DNA of 32,490 bases from JAZKBN01 sp040388605. Its GTDB lineage: Bacteria > Bacteroidota > Bacteroidia > Cytophagales > Flexibacteraceae. This document shows, piece by piece, positions 1 through 9,337 of the stretch. Location of the stretch: the NCBI GenBank assembly GCA_040388605.1, contig JAZKBN010000089.1, positions 1 through 32,490 of the forward strand, read 5' to 3'. Numbering within the stretch: position 1 is the first letter of the stretch; each line of letters starts with the position of its first letter. The notes beneath the pieces are model-generated. The model ran no database searches and had not been told where the DNA came from. It saw only the letters and a list, made by a program, of their open reading frames with translations. Position numbers and translations under genes: made by a program.

Positions 1-3000
1 TCTTTATCAGCTTCATAACCTTTCAGGGCATTGTTGTTGAAAACTACAATGGCTTCGTCCTTAAAGCCGGTGCTGCTGTTAAGCGCAAATGAAAGATGAT
101 TATTTGCTGCCGCATTACGAAGCATAGCGGTTTGCCTGTAATTTTTAGCAGATTCTTTTATGGTAAGCGCAGGCGATGCTGCTGTTGCTTTAATAAAAAA
201 GCCCTGGCCGGCAGGTATCAGGTTTGAACCTCCGTTTATACCGGGCGAGCCGGCAAGGTAGGTGCTGTAATGCTTTTGCTCATGTTGCCATACGTAAACG
301 GCCCCGGCAATATTGGTTTTTGTCCAGCCGGCAGCTGCGTCCCAGTCTATTGTTGCGGCATAAGGGTTGGCTACAAGGTTCCAGCTGTTGGGGTTTCCGG
401 CAGTAACACCCGGGCAGCCTGATGCGCAATACTGCAAAGCCGGGAAACTGTAATTACCTGTTACCGGCGTTCCTGTAAGCTCGTAAACCGAGCCTGCGCG
501 CATAAAGGTATTATAGAAGAAAACCAACGCGCCCCTGCCCGGCAAAACTGTTTCTGCCGCAGAAGTCGGCTTGCGCCAGCCGTTTTGTGAGGCGCCTGAA
601 TTATCGGTAGGGCTGTAAAACAATACCGATGATTTAGGTGTAGGGTAAGGTATGTAAGTAGCTTCCCCGTAAGGGTTAACACCTGTATTCCATGAGCTCG
701 CTTTTACGCCGCTTACCGGCGAACCAATCATGGCAAAAGCGCCTGTTAATATTGCAGTTGAAGGGTTGATCCACCGCTGGGCAGTAAAGTTAGAAGCGTT
801 GGAGATTGAAGCCCCGTTAATAACAGGCGCAAGCGCTGCTGTTTTGGCGGCAGATGATAACAGCGTCAGTTTTTTACTGTTTGCGTTAAAGTTACCTGCA
901 GCAATTTTCAGGCTGTCGGAAATGGCAACCGGGGCGCTTAGCGTAAGACCTGATGAATTGGTGCTTACCAGGCTTCCAATTGAAGAAGGAAAGCCGGTTC
1001 CGGTAATTTGTGCCGAGGTTCCGTCGAAAATATAATGGCTGCCTGCCATAAGCTTACGGTTACCCGTTACCCTGATTGCCCCGGTACTGCCTGAAAGGGC
1101 AATACCCTGCGCCGACATTGTTTCGAACGTTCCCCCGGACTTTATATTGATGTTGCCCGCTCCTGTTAAAGCAAATGTTTTGGCATATAAAGCGCCCCCG
1201 TTTTCCACACTAATGTTCTTAACAGACACACTTGATGTCAGGGTTATTTTATGTCCGTTTAAAATGCTTACATGCAAGGCATCGTTTCCGGGCACATAAG
1301 TGGCGGGAACATAGTTCAAACTATCGGGCGAGAACAGCCAGCCTGAAACCGAAGCCCAATTCCCGCTTCCTGCTGAAGCATAATAACCTGCCGGCGGGCT
1401 GATTGTAAATACCGCCCCTGTATTGGCCGGGTCAGTACCTGTAAATGAACCCGATGCCATTGTTATACCTGCAAGGGGCATATCAGAAATATTTAAAATA
1501 TGGTCTAATACTGCTGAAGACGCAACATCTGCTGTAATGAATAGGTACGCGGTAGTGTTTGCCGGAACTGCAAGCCCAAGTGCATTAAATGAAAGGCTGC
1601 CCAGGCCGAAGGGTTTACTTTGAAGTACTGCGTCAGAAGCATCCAGGGCATCATCGTCTGAATAGATTAGCTTATAGCCTGAAGGTAAATCAGCAGATGT
1701 TACGGTTCCTGAGGCAGATATGTTTAAGCCGGAAATTGTTGCATTGCTGAGTGAAGCCGATAGCTGCAATCCATAAAGCACATTGCCTGTGCTGCCCCTT
1801 ACAAGTGTTCCGTTACCGGCATTATTAACAGCTGTAACAGCAACAACCGGCGGCGGTGGCGTATTGGTACCCGTAAGCTGTATTTGGAATGGCGTTTGGC
1901 CGGGCGCGTTACTTGTAAAGGTAAAGGTGCCGGCATCATTAACTGTTTCGTATGTGGCAGAGCGGTTGTAGGTAATTATTACATTAGCCGATGCGCCCGG
2001 AGCCAGCGTTGAAGGGGGAGCCGTTGTTAATGTAAATGCGCCTGAATTTACGCTTGTAACATTGCTTCCTGCGGTAGTTAATTGGTAGAACGATGTGGCA
2101 TTGCCGGCCAGGGTGAAAGACTGTTGTGTTGCGGTGCCCATTAATGCTGAACCAAAATTAATGGTGCTGCCGTTGGTAACAGAAGTTGTACCGTCTTTCA
2201 GAAATGTAAAGCCGTCTGAAATGTTTGGCGTAAAAACAACATCGTCTATTCCCAGGTTGTCGCCGCTGCTGCCGCCGGCAAACAGGAATTTAATGGTTAC
2301 ATAGCCGTTAACAGGTATCATATCGGTTTTGGCAAAGGGGCCGAATGTTACGCCTGTTGTATTTACCGTTGCTTCAGTGAATGAGTTCAGGGCGCTGAAA
2401 CTGCCCGGCGTTGATGTGGCAGATACGTTATAAGTGGCGGTAACCAGGGGATTAGCTGTTCCGGTTTTAAACAGGAAGCCCTTGTAGCTGAAACTGAAGC
2501 CGGGAACAGTCATTCCTGATAAATTCTGCAATGTCCATGTAACTGTTCCGTTAGAGGCAGAGCCTGAACCAAGGAACGACAGGTTATCGTTGCCATACCA
2601 GCCGCCGCTTGTGCCGGAAGTTTGTGCGTTTCCCCTAAAAGCATTGGCATCTGATATAACCCAGTTTGTTGGCGCTGTTGCACCTTGAGAACCTGTAAAA
2701 TCTTCATTAACAGCCTTATTGTAGAAAGATACCGGGTGTGCAACCGGGTTCACAACAAAACGTGCGGCAGTTGTTGTTCCGCCCCCGGGTGCAGGGCTGT
2801 TAACTGTAATTAATGCGGTTTTAGCTGTTGCAATATCTGCTGCCGTTATATTGGCAGTTAATTGCGTAGCAGAGTTGTATGTTGTTGTACGCAGGCTTCC
2901 GTTCCAGTAAACTTTGGAAGTGCTTATAAAGTTGGTTCCTGTAACTATGAGTGAAAATGCGCTTCCGCCCGCAGTTGCAGAAAGAGGGCTTAGGGGAGAT

Positions 3001-4694
3001 ACAGAAGCAAGCGTAGGTACCGGGTTTGGCGGCGGGCTTATTGTAAAGCTTTTGCCTGCCGAAGCGCCGGTTGTTGGAGAGGGGTTGCTTACGGTAATTG
3101 TTGCAGTACCGGCCGATGCAATGTCGGCGGCGGTTATTGATGCCCTGATTACTGTTGAAGAAACAAATGTAGTGGTGCGCGCACTTCCGTTCCAGCTTGC
3201 AACAGCCCCACTTATAAAGCCCGAACCATTAACGGTAAGTGTAAAAGCACTGCTTGCCGCATAAGCAAAATCAGGTGAAAAAGGCGTGGTGCCGTCAATT
3301 GCGGGAGCAGGGTTGTTTACGGTAAACGGGTAGTCAACCGAAAATTCCGCATTGGGGTTAATTACGCTGATTGCCTTATAACCGGCAGAACTTATGTCTG
3401 CCGCAGTAATATCGGCCTTTAACGAAGTTGCGGAAACATAAGAGGTATTCCTGTTACTGCCGTTAAATCTTACAATTGAACCCGAAACGAAATTAGTGCC
3501 GGTAAGCGTGATTTCGAAAGCGCTGCCTCCTAAGGTGGCAGAGGCAGGTGATGCGGTTGTTATGCCGGGAACCGTACTGCCTGCAGCCGGCGAAATTGTG
3601 AAGGTTTGCGCTCCCGATGCGGCAGCCGGGGAAGGGTTGGCTACTGTAACAGCAGCCGATCCCGCAGCGGCTATATCGGCTGCTGTAATTGCGGCACGTA
3701 TTTCTGTTGCAGAAATATAAGTAGTTGTTCGTCCAGCCCCGTTCCATTTTACTGATGAGCTTGCATAGAAATTGCTGCCGGTAAGCACAAGTGTAAACGC
3801 AGCGCCTAAAGCCGGCGTATTTGTAGGCGAAATTGACGTAAGCACAGCCACCGGGTGGTTAATTGTAAATGCAGCAGAGCTTGAAGATGTACCCCCGCCT
3901 GGCGTAGGGCTAACAACAGTAATGGTGCCTGTGCCGGGAGATGCCAGGTCGGCAGCGGTAATGGCAGCGGTGAGCGATGTTGCTGAATTGTAAGTTGTTG
4001 TTCTTGCAGCACCGTTCCAGTAAACAGTTGAACCCGATACAAAATTGGTGCCTGTTACCGCAACATTGGTTGCCGATGCGCCCGCAGTTGCAGAGGTCGG
4101 ACTTATTGAGCTTACTGTAGGTACCGGGTTCGCAACGGTACCTGTAATAACTATATTATCTATACGAATGGTGCCCCCGGAGCTGCCGGCAGAATATGCA
4201 ATTGCAATGGTTATGGCGCCCGTGCAGGATGTAAAGTTTGTAAAATCGGCCGTAACTGCCCCGAAGGAACCGTTACCTGTTCCGTTGGTAACAGTAGCTG
4301 TTTTTGTGCCGCAGCCCGCCGTTGCAGCAGTAATTGCCAAAGCTGAAGGGCCGGTACCGCTTCGCCTGGCCGAGAATGCAATCCTGGTTATACTAACCGA
4401 AGAGCCGGGGTTAGTAAACGTAAGTGTAAAGGTTTGGGCTGCTGATGTAAGCGTTGCAGATAAGGCGTTACCTGAAACGCCGCCAAAGCTTGTACACCCA
4501 GCGGGTGAGGTTGTCCAGTCAGAGCTTCCCAAGCCGGCGTTAATTACAGTTGGCTGGGCCAAAGTAGCACAAACACCACCTGTTCCGTTATCGAAGCCCA
4601 TGGTATAGATTTGTGCGAACCCAAGGTTTGCTGAAGAAATTAATACTATCAGCAGCAATAGCAGGTGCCGCTTTATACGGTATAGTTTTAGCAT
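1..4694 (-). CDS. Giant secreted surface protein with five IPT/TIG domains (C-terminus beyond window)
   Basis: The frame read leftward from the ATG at 4692-4694 stays open to the window edge, giving at least 1564 residues. It begins with a signal peptide (MLKLYRIKRHLLLLLIVLIS, ending ...GFAQ, about residues 1-28). A beta-rich domain ending IRIDNIVITG follows (about 30-185). Five tandem IPT/TIG domains come next (about 189-648), each with the core WNGxxRTTT...ITAADIA. Then come a jelly-roll-like region (650-820), a choice-of-anchor-D-like domain (about 826-925), a beta-sandwich (about 948-1098) and a beta-helix-like stretch (about 1100-1205). The distal region contains SWNLVANPYAATIDWD and IPAGQGFFIKA, a pattern typical of T9SS cargo just before a type A sorting domain. 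I infer export by T9SS and an adhesive or matrix role. The sorting domain itself would lie outside the window. Plus-strand open frames here are shadows of the repeats. Confidence 0.9.
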   Translation of the reverse strand, partial: MLKLYRIKRHLLLLLIVLISSANLGFAQIYTMGFDNGTGGVCATLAQPTVINAGLGSSDWTTSPAGCTSFGGVSGNALSATLTSAAQTFTLTFTNPGSSVSITRIAFSARRSGTGPSALAITAATAGCGTKTATVTNGTGNGSFGAVTADFTNFTSCTGAITIAIAYSAGSSGGTIRIDNIVITGTVANPVPTVSSISPTSATAGASATNVAVTGTNFVSGSTVYWNGAARTTTYNSATSLTAAITAADLASPGTGTITVVSPTPGGGTSSSSAAFTINHPVAVLTSISPTNTPALGAAFTLVLTGSNFYASSSVKWNGAGRTTTYISATEIRAAITAADIAAAGSAAVTVANPSPAAASGAQTFTISPAAGSTVPGITTASPASATLGGSAFEITLTGTNFVSGSIVRFNGSNRNTSYVSATSLKADITAADISSAGYKAISVINPNAEFSVDYPFTVNNPAPAIDGTTPFSPDFAYAASSAFTLTVNGSGFISGAVASWNGSARTTTFVSSTVIRASITAADIASAGTATITVSNPSPTTGASAGKSFTISPPPNPVPTLASVSPLSPLSATAGGSAFSLIVTGTNFISTSKVYWNGSLRTTTYNSATQLTANITAADIATAKTALITVNSPAPGGGTTTAARFVVNPVAHPVSFYNKAVNEDFTGSQGATAPTNWVISDANAFRGNAQTSGTSGGWYGNDNLSFLGSGSASNGTVTWTLQNLSGMTVPGFSFSYKGFLFKTGTANPLVTATYNVSATSTPGSFSALNSFTEATVNTTGVTFGPFAKTDMIPVNGYVTIKFLFAGGSSGDNLGIDDVVFTPNISDGFTFLKDGTTSVTNGSTINFGSALMGTATQQSFTLAGNATSFYQLTTAGSNVTSVNSGAFTLTTAPPSTLAPGASANVIITYNRSATYETVNDAGTFTFTSNAPGQTPFQIQLTGTNTPPPPVVAVTAVNNAGNGTLVRGSTGNVLYGLQLSASLSNATISGLNISASGTVTSADLPSGYKLIYSDDDALDASDAVLQSKPFGLGSLSFNALGLAVPANTTAYLFITADVASSAVLDHILNISDMPLAGITMASGSFTGTDPANTGAVFTISPPAGYYASAGSGNWASVSGWLFSPDSLNYVPATYVPGNDALHVSILNGHKITLTSSVSVKNISVENGGALYAKTFALTGAGNINIKSGGTFETMSAQGIALSGSTGAIRVTGNRKLMAGSHYIFDGTSAQITGTGFPSSIGSLVSTNSSGLTLSAPVAISDSLKIAAGNFNANSKKLTLLSSAAKTAALAPVINGASISNASNFTAQRWINPSTAILTGAFAMIGSPVSGVKASSWNTGVNPYGEATYIPYPTPKSSVLFYSPTDNSGASQNGWRKPTSAAETVLPGRGALVFFYNTFMRAGSVYELTGTPVTGNYSFPALQYCASGCPGVTAGNPNSWNLVANPYAATIDWDAAAGWTKTNIAGAVYVWQHEQKHYSTYLAGSPGINGGSNLIPAGQGFFIKATAASPALTIKESAKNYRQTAMLRNAAANNHLSFALNSSTGFKDEAIVVFNNNALKGYEADK
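2748..4131 (-). repeat. Five tandem IPT/TIG-domain repeats (about 90 codons each)
   Basis: The five copies start near nt 4130, 3857, 3590, 3310 and 3020, read leftward. Each has an SP-x-SA/T opening, a GTNF or GSNF turn, the WNG-xx-RTTT strand, SAT-x-L/I-x-A-x-ITAADIA, and a closing ITV-x-NPSP. The copies are similar at protein level, and short identical DNA blocks recur, for example the segment encoding ITAAD. This is an internal gene repeat, not a mobile element. Confidence 0.85.
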
Positions 4695-4755
4695 TTTTTT
4701 ATTGTTTTTTGAAAAAGAGGAATAGCTGATGAGCAGAGGGTGGTATAATTAAATG

Positions 4756-4763
4756 CAAAGGTC
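4756..4763 (-). promoter_or_regulatory. Possible -7 box of the TIG-protein gene
   Basis: Read on the minus strand the site is GACCTTTG, 7 of 8 to the Bacteroidota -7 consensus TAnnTTTG, about 60 nt before the ATG. I see no good -33 TTG at the right spacing, so the call is tentative. Confidence 0.35.
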
Positions 4764-5033
4764 GGGCTGGCCTGTTACCTTAAAGGGGCCTGTAAATTAT
4801 TATACTGTGAAGCCGGTTAAGCCCTGAAAAGGAGATGTTATAACAGAAAAGTGAAAAAATTACACTGATTCCTAAGCCAGGAAAATCAATCTGTGGCTTT
4901 TGCAAAAAACACAGTATTGATGTTATGTTAATATAAACGGGTGCCCCTATATTCCTTAATTATTTATACTCCCTTAACATTGTAATCGCAATAATATAAA
5001 CAGGTAAAGGTTCAGCGCAGGGCCGGTTCACAT

Positions 5034-5080
5034 TAAAAAAATGGTTCCGGGCCATGCCTGACCCTGCATAACCCGGAACC
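5034..5080 (-). terminator. Strong intrinsic terminator of the type B sorting-domain gene
   Basis: On the minus strand GGTTCCGGGTTATGC pairs with GCATGGCCCGGAACC as a 15-bp stem with two G-T wobbles and an 8-nt loop. An A and then seven T residues follow. It starts 36 nt after the stop codon at 5116. Confidence 0.9.
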
Positions 5081-5115
5081 TGTTTTACAGCATAAAATTG
5101 CTGCATATTGCAATC

Positions 5116-8100
5116 TCATTTAGTAATTTGAATCCAGCCGGTTTTATTATGGCTGCCTGCTTTATCGGTATAATTTATATTGTAATAGTAGGTGCCTGCC
5201 GGGTAGTTTTGCCCGTTCCAGTTGTTTTTGTATTCTGCTTCTGAATACACTTTTTTGCCCCAGCGGTTATAGATTTCTATGCTTGCGCTGCCGGACAGCG
5301 GCAGGTTTTTTACTTCAATGAAATCATTTTGTCCGTCGGCATTACCGGGTGTAATTACGTTACCTATTGCAACAGGCAGGCATTCTTTATAGGTTACTGC
5401 AATTTGTCGGGTATCAATACAGCCGGCGGCATTGGTAAGGGTAAGCGTATAAATCCTGTCGGCATTAATGGTAATTACCGGGTTGGGCACTGTGTCGGAG
5501 CTTAGGCCTTCAGACGGTGCCCATCTGAATTTTATACCTGCGGTATTTCCGGGAATTTGGAATTGCGCACTTTCGCAAAACACCGAGAACGTATCAGGTA
5601 TTACCAAGCCGGGGTTTTCTGAAATATGCACCTGCTTTAAGCTTTGTACCGTACATAAGCCCTGAAACACAGCCTGGAGACCCAACATTCGTACTGATGA
5701 AGCTTCTTCGAAACTGATTACAGCCGGGTTTTCATTGGGGTAACCATGTAAGGTTGCGCCGGCAGGCACCTGCCAGGTATAGGCTGTACTGTCTTCCGAA
5801 TTAAAGCTGTAAGTATAGTTTATGCCGGGGCAAACTTCGGCAGGGCCTGAAATACCCGGGAGCGATGCAATGTGGTAAAACCTTACTTTAAATTGGCTGC
5901 TCACAGAACAGGAGCCCTTGCTTTTAATAAGCGTTATGCTTGCATTTGCCGTTGCCGAACCGGGCATTACCATGAATGCTGTATCGGCAGATGTTGTTTC
6001 GCCGGTTCCGTAACTTGTAGACCAGGTATATTTTACGCCTGCTTCACCGGGTACCGACAGTACAGTAAATAGTGCCGCTGTGCCTGTACAGGCGGTTGAA
6101 TCACCTTTAATTGCAACGGCGGTTGGGGTTACAATAAGCGGCAAAGGCAGCCGCATTGTATCAGGGCATGAACCTGCGCGAATCAAAAGCACATCTCCCA
6201 AACCTGCTGAGGCAGATACCTGCAATCGTACGCTTACCTGTCCGGCACGGTTAGAGCTGTCTATGCGGCTAACCCCTGCAGGGTATTCCCAGCGCGTGCC
6301 TTTTTCAAGGCGTGTGGCAGGGTACAGAAAAGTGAATATACCCGGTGAGCAAATTGTATCGTTGCTTGCGGCAATGAGCTCGGGTAAGGGTTGGGGATCT
6401 GCAATAAACACTTTAACACTGTCGGTTATGCTGCATAAGCCGTTGGTTTTAGTGAGCTTAACATATACAACGGCGTTGCTGCGCATTGGCTTTATAGTCA
6501 CCGATGTATCTGAATCGGCAGACAAGAGGGAATCGGCGCTGCTGCTTAAGCTCCATTTGTAAGTTACGGCATCTTCGCCCTTTATATGATTTACAGAATA
6601 GGTTTGCAGGCTGTGAATGCATATCGTATCGGGGCCGGCAATGAGCGGCGCTTTAGGCGAAGGCGTTATATTGAGGCTGATAAATGTGGTATCGGGGCAA
6701 ATGCCGCGGCGAACCATGAGCACCTTTCCTGAGCGTGCGGTATCTGCAATATGCAGGCTGAATGTGGTTGATGTTGCGTTCCGCAGGCTGTCGGTCCGGA
6801 AAACGCCAAGGGGGTATTCCAGGCGCAATGTTGTATCGAAAACGGTATTCGGGAAGCGGAATGAAAACACGCCCGGGCCGCAAACTGCAGTATCTGTTAA
6901 TGCGGTGAGCACAGGCGGGGCGGCATGCCAAAAAATTACGGCAGTATCTGAGGCGCTGCAGATGCCGTTGCTCTTTGTAACAATAACCGTATCGTAGCCG
7001 GCCGGGCCGGTATATATAAGTTCCAGGGCAGTATCTGACAAAGCGGTTACCGGAGTGCCGGTTTTCGATGTCCAGTTATAGCTGACACCTCGTTCTGCCC
7101 TTATGCTCAGCATGGCGGTTTGCCTGCGGCATACGTCAGCAGGAGCGGTAAGAACCGGCTTGGCAGGCATTCTTACAGGGAACAAGGCCAGGGCGCTTGT
7201 ATCGGGGCATGGCAACGAAGCAATCAGCATAACCTTTCCTGTATCGGCATCGGCGGCCAGCTGCAGGGTAATTGTGGTTGAATCGGTTCCCTGTATACTG
7301 TCTATTCGGGTAACACCGGCGGGGTACTGCCAATGCATGCCCGGCAGGAAAACCGCGTTTTTGAATTTTAATGAATAAGTGCCGGGGGTACATACCTGTC
7401 CGGGTTGGCGTGAGGTAAGTACAACCGGGGCGGCGCCCCTGGTGCTTACGTATGCTGTATCGGTGTATGCGGTACCGTTATCAATAAAAGAACCGCCGGA
7501 GCCTGAAAACCGTGAAGCATAAACCCTGTAAGATGCGCCGGGAACGGGGTTGTTGTCGGTGAAAGTTTGTAAAGCGTTGCTGCCACCTGTATGACGAATT
7601 TTTCCGACTAAGGTTGCGCCCCCCAAATTACTGCCCGTCGGGTAAACATTGCCGGATACAGGGGCGGTAAAGCTGTTGGTAAGACTTCTTAAAACAAGGT
7701 AGTGGGTGAAGGTATCTGTAGTTAACCCATCGGTGACACCTGAAAAAGTAAAGCTGACCTGACCGGGCCTGTTCGATACGCAGCTTAGCTGCCTGCTCCA
7801 AACAGGTCGACGGAGGCTGAGCGCAAATTTGGTATTGGCCATGCTTGTATCGTTCGCTCCTTTATTACCCCTGCCCATTGTGGCAAAAGACAAAGGAATT
7901 GCAGGCGCAACCTGTATTTTTGAATCACCCGCTGCCCTGATATGCAGGTTGTAATCTGCAACACTGCCTGCAAGCAGCTGAACAGCTTCAGAGTTATTCA
8001 GCTTTGTTGTGCGTAATGAGAAATTGTCTTCAGGTGGGGACCCTCCCAAAGCACCGCCGGCAGACCATACTGTAGAAGTAACCGGCAGGCAGCCGGTGCC

Positions 8101-8568
8101 CGAACAAACTGAAGACCCCGGGCCCGAATCATATCCTAAGCTATGCACATGATTTCCGTTTGCATTGGTAACCTGTACAAAATCCCCGTCTATGGCCAGG
8201 TCTACCTGGTTGCCGCCGTTAATATATGCACCACCCCTATGAACTATTATAATACCTTCTTCCGGTTTAATTTTCTCAGGTATCTCGGTACTTGTAACAA
8301 CTATCCACGTTCCTTTACGCAAATGCGACCATATTGCCTGTGAGGGGTCAAATGTCATTTTTGGCTGCCAGGCGGTGGTTGTTGCATTATTATCGCCAAT
8401 TCTCCAACCGCGAATGTCCAGGTCATCTTCCAAAACAAGCAATTCAATATATTCACTTGTTTGCCCGTTGCCGTTATACAGCTCATTTACCGCTATTCGG
8501 ATGCTTTGTGCATTAAGCCCTGAATAACAAAAAGTAAGACAAAACAGCAGTGTAAAGAGTTTTCTCAT
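5116..8568 (-). CDS. T9SS type B-sorted surface protein with lamin-tail-like and repeated PKD-like domains
   Basis: The protein has 1150 residues. A signal peptide (MRKLFTLLFCLTFCYSGLNA) leads into a lamin-tail-like domain (about 22-210: IAVNELYNG, EYIELLV, IRGWRIGDN). A fibronectin-like region follows (about 255-378). Three tandem two-domain modules come next, near 393-545, 562-720 and 740-895. Each has a PGxxSF/TF strand, an EYPAGVxRxDS strand, a CPDT motif and a PKD-like half ending in a Cys. More Ig/PKD-like sequence runs from 900 to 1060. The end (about 1066-1150: NVITPGNADGQNDF, IYNRWGKKVY, PAGTYYYNI) matches the gliding-motility-associated C-terminal family used as a T9SS type B signal. 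It is probably exported across the outer membrane and held at the surface; the ligand is unknown. Confidence 0.93.
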   Translation of the reverse strand: MRKLFTLLFCLTFCYSGLNAQSIRIAVNELYNGNGQTSEYIELLVLEDDLDIRGWRIGDNNATTTAWQPKMTFDPSQAIWSHLRKGTWIVVTSTEIPEKIKPEEGIIIVHRGGAYINGGNQVDLAIDGDFVQVTNANGNHVHSLGYDSGPGSSVCSGTGCLPVTSTVWSAGGALGGSPPEDNFSLRTTKLNNSEAVQLLAGSVADYNLHIRAAGDSKIQVAPAIPLSFATMGRGNKGANDTSMANTKFALSLRRPVWSRQLSCVSNRPGQVSFTFSGVTDGLTTDTFTHYLVLRSLTNSFTAPVSGNVYPTGSNLGGATLVGKIRHTGGSNALQTFTDNNPVPGASYRVYASRFSGSGGSFIDNGTAYTDTAYVSTRGAAPVVLTSRQPGQVCTPGTYSLKFKNAVFLPGMHWQYPAGVTRIDSIQGTDSTTITLQLAADADTGKVMLIASLPCPDTSALALFPVRMPAKPVLTAPADVCRRQTAMLSIRAERGVSYNWTSKTGTPVTALSDTALELIYTGPAGYDTVIVTKSNGICSASDTAVIFWHAAPPVLTALTDTAVCGPGVFSFRFPNTVFDTTLRLEYPLGVFRTDSLRNATSTTFSLHIADTARSGKVLMVRRGICPDTTFISLNITPSPKAPLIAGPDTICIHSLQTYSVNHIKGEDAVTYKWSLSSSADSLLSADSDTSVTIKPMRSNAVVYVKLTKTNGLCSITDSVKVFIADPQPLPELIAASNDTICSPGIFTFLYPATRLEKGTRWEYPAGVSRIDSSNRAGQVSVRLQVSASAGLGDVLLIRAGSCPDTMRLPLPLIVTPTAVAIKGDSTACTGTAALFTVLSVPGEAGVKYTWSTSYGTGETTSADTAFMVMPGSATANASITLIKSKGSCSVSSQFKVRFYHIASLPGISGPAEVCPGINYTYSFNSEDSTAYTWQVPAGATLHGYPNENPAVISFEEASSVRMLGLQAVFQGLCTVQSLKQVHISENPGLVIPDTFSVFCESAQFQIPGNTAGIKFRWAPSEGLSSDTVPNPVITINADRIYTLTLTNAAGCIDTRQIAVTYKECLPVAIGNVITPGNADGQNDFIEVKNLPLSGSASIEIYNRWGKKVYSEAEYKNNWNGQNYPAGTYYYNINYTDKAGSHNKTGWIQITK

Positions 8569-8593
8569 GATAGCAGATTGAAGATTTCAGCCG

Positions 8594-8622
8594 CGAAATT
8601 ACATCTGCAGAAAATGCTTCAA
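8594..8622 (-). promoter_or_regulatory. Probable promoter of the type B surface-protein gene
   Basis: On the minus strand TTG (8622-8620), 18 nt, then TAATTTCG (8601-8594), 7 of 8 to TAnnTTTG. The -7 box lies about 26 nt before the ATG at 8568. Confidence 0.5.
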
Positions 8623-8690
8623 CTGCCATAAACAAGAGCATAACCAATAATTAATACCTGCTTAACACAAGGGCTGTTTAATTGATTACT

Positions 8691-8861
8691 ATGTTAAGGC
8701 TGTATTACCTGTGGTTAATTGGGGGATTTATATTGGTGGCAATTGCTGCCCGGGAAATGCTTCTAAACGTGCATACGCTTTTCCTGCCAACTGCCGGTAC
8801 GGCAATTGTTGCGGGATATGAGTTAAACAGACCCCTGCCTAATTTTAATTCAAAGGTTTAA
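8691..8861 (+). CDS. 56-residue hydrophobic mini-protein
   Basis: ATG at 8691 opens 56 codons and stops with TAA at 8859-8861, directly against the ATG of the DoxX-like gene at 8862. The protein begins MLRLYYLWLIGGFILVAIAA, a convincing transmembrane helix after one Arg. A second fairly hydrophobic stretch (TLFLPTAGTAIVAGY) and a polar tail follow. The stop-start abutment suggests translational coupling and a shared transcript. I do not recognise a family. It could be a real small partner of the DoxX-like protein or a chance leader ORF. Confidence 0.5.
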   Translation: MLRLYYLWLIGGFILVAIAAREMLLNVHTLFLPTAGTAIVAGYELNRPLPNFNSKV

Positions 8862-9320
8862 ATGCAAAATATAAAGACAAACACATTTCAAAACGTAATC
8901 AGGATCGGCCTTGGCCTGTTTATGGTTGCAGCTGCTATAGGGCATTTTACATTCCAAAGAACCGAGTTCAGGGCGCAGGTGCCCAACTGGGTACCCATTG
9001 ACAAAGACCTTACAGTGCTTTTATCGGGCGGGGCAGAAATATTGTTGGGCTTGGGAATGATATTTTGGACCAGGGAAAAAGTCAGGGTAGGCATTGCCCT
9101 GGCTATGTTTTACATCCTGGTTTTTCCCGGCAATATTGCCCAGTACCTGAACGGTACCGATGCATTTGGCCTCGACACAGACCGGGCCCGGCTTATACGG
9201 TTGTTTTTTCAGCCGGTGCTTATTTTCGCGGCTCTTTGGTCTGCAGGGGCTTATGCTTATTTGAAAGAAAAAGTATTTCAGGGGAAACAGGCAAAAACCT
9301 ATAATAACACTTTACTTTAA
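8862..9320 (+). CDS. DoxX-like integral membrane protein
   Basis: The protein has 152 residues and four predicted membrane segments (about 12-28, 50-68, 75-93 and 112-133), the size and layout of DoxX-family proteins. Conserved-looking signatures are HFTFQRTEFRAQVPNWVP (about 28-45), SGGAEILLG (55-63), VFPGNIAQY (87-95) and FGLDTDRARLIRLFFQPVL (102-120). Members of the wider family take part in thiol or quinone redox processes in some bacteria, but the role of this subgroup is not established. It follows the mini-ORF with no gap. A convergent bacilliredoxin gene lies beyond the terminator, which fits a redox neighbourhood only loosely. Confidence 0.85.
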   Translation: MQNIKTNTFQNVIRIGLGLFMVAAAIGHFTFQRTEFRAQVPNWVPIDKDLTVLLSGGAEILLGLGMIFWTREKVRVGIALAMFYILVFPGNIAQYLNGTDAFGLDTDRARLIRLFFQPVLIFAALWSAGAYAYLKEKVFQGKQAKTYNNTLL

Positions 9321-9337
9321 AAGAAGAAAGCAGCAAA

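Larger units (their letters stand above)
4695..5115. other. 421-bp intergenic region between the two giant surface-protein genes
   Basis: The right end holds the terminator of the upstream gene (5034-5080) and the left end a weak promoter box (4756-4763). The middle is AT-rich and I find no credible ORF or RNA gene. A short inverted repeat AAGCCA...TGGCTT lies near 4874-4900 and is unremarkable. Terminator followed by promoter suggests the two genes are transcribed separately. Confidence 0.6.

Noticed and set aside
730..4608. Series of plus-strand open frames (for example 730-1035, 2914-3264, 4045-4608)
   Set aside because: They are antisense to the TIG-repeat protein, share its codon periodicity and repeat with it. 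Their translations are low-complexity Val/Ala/Pro sequence without domains.
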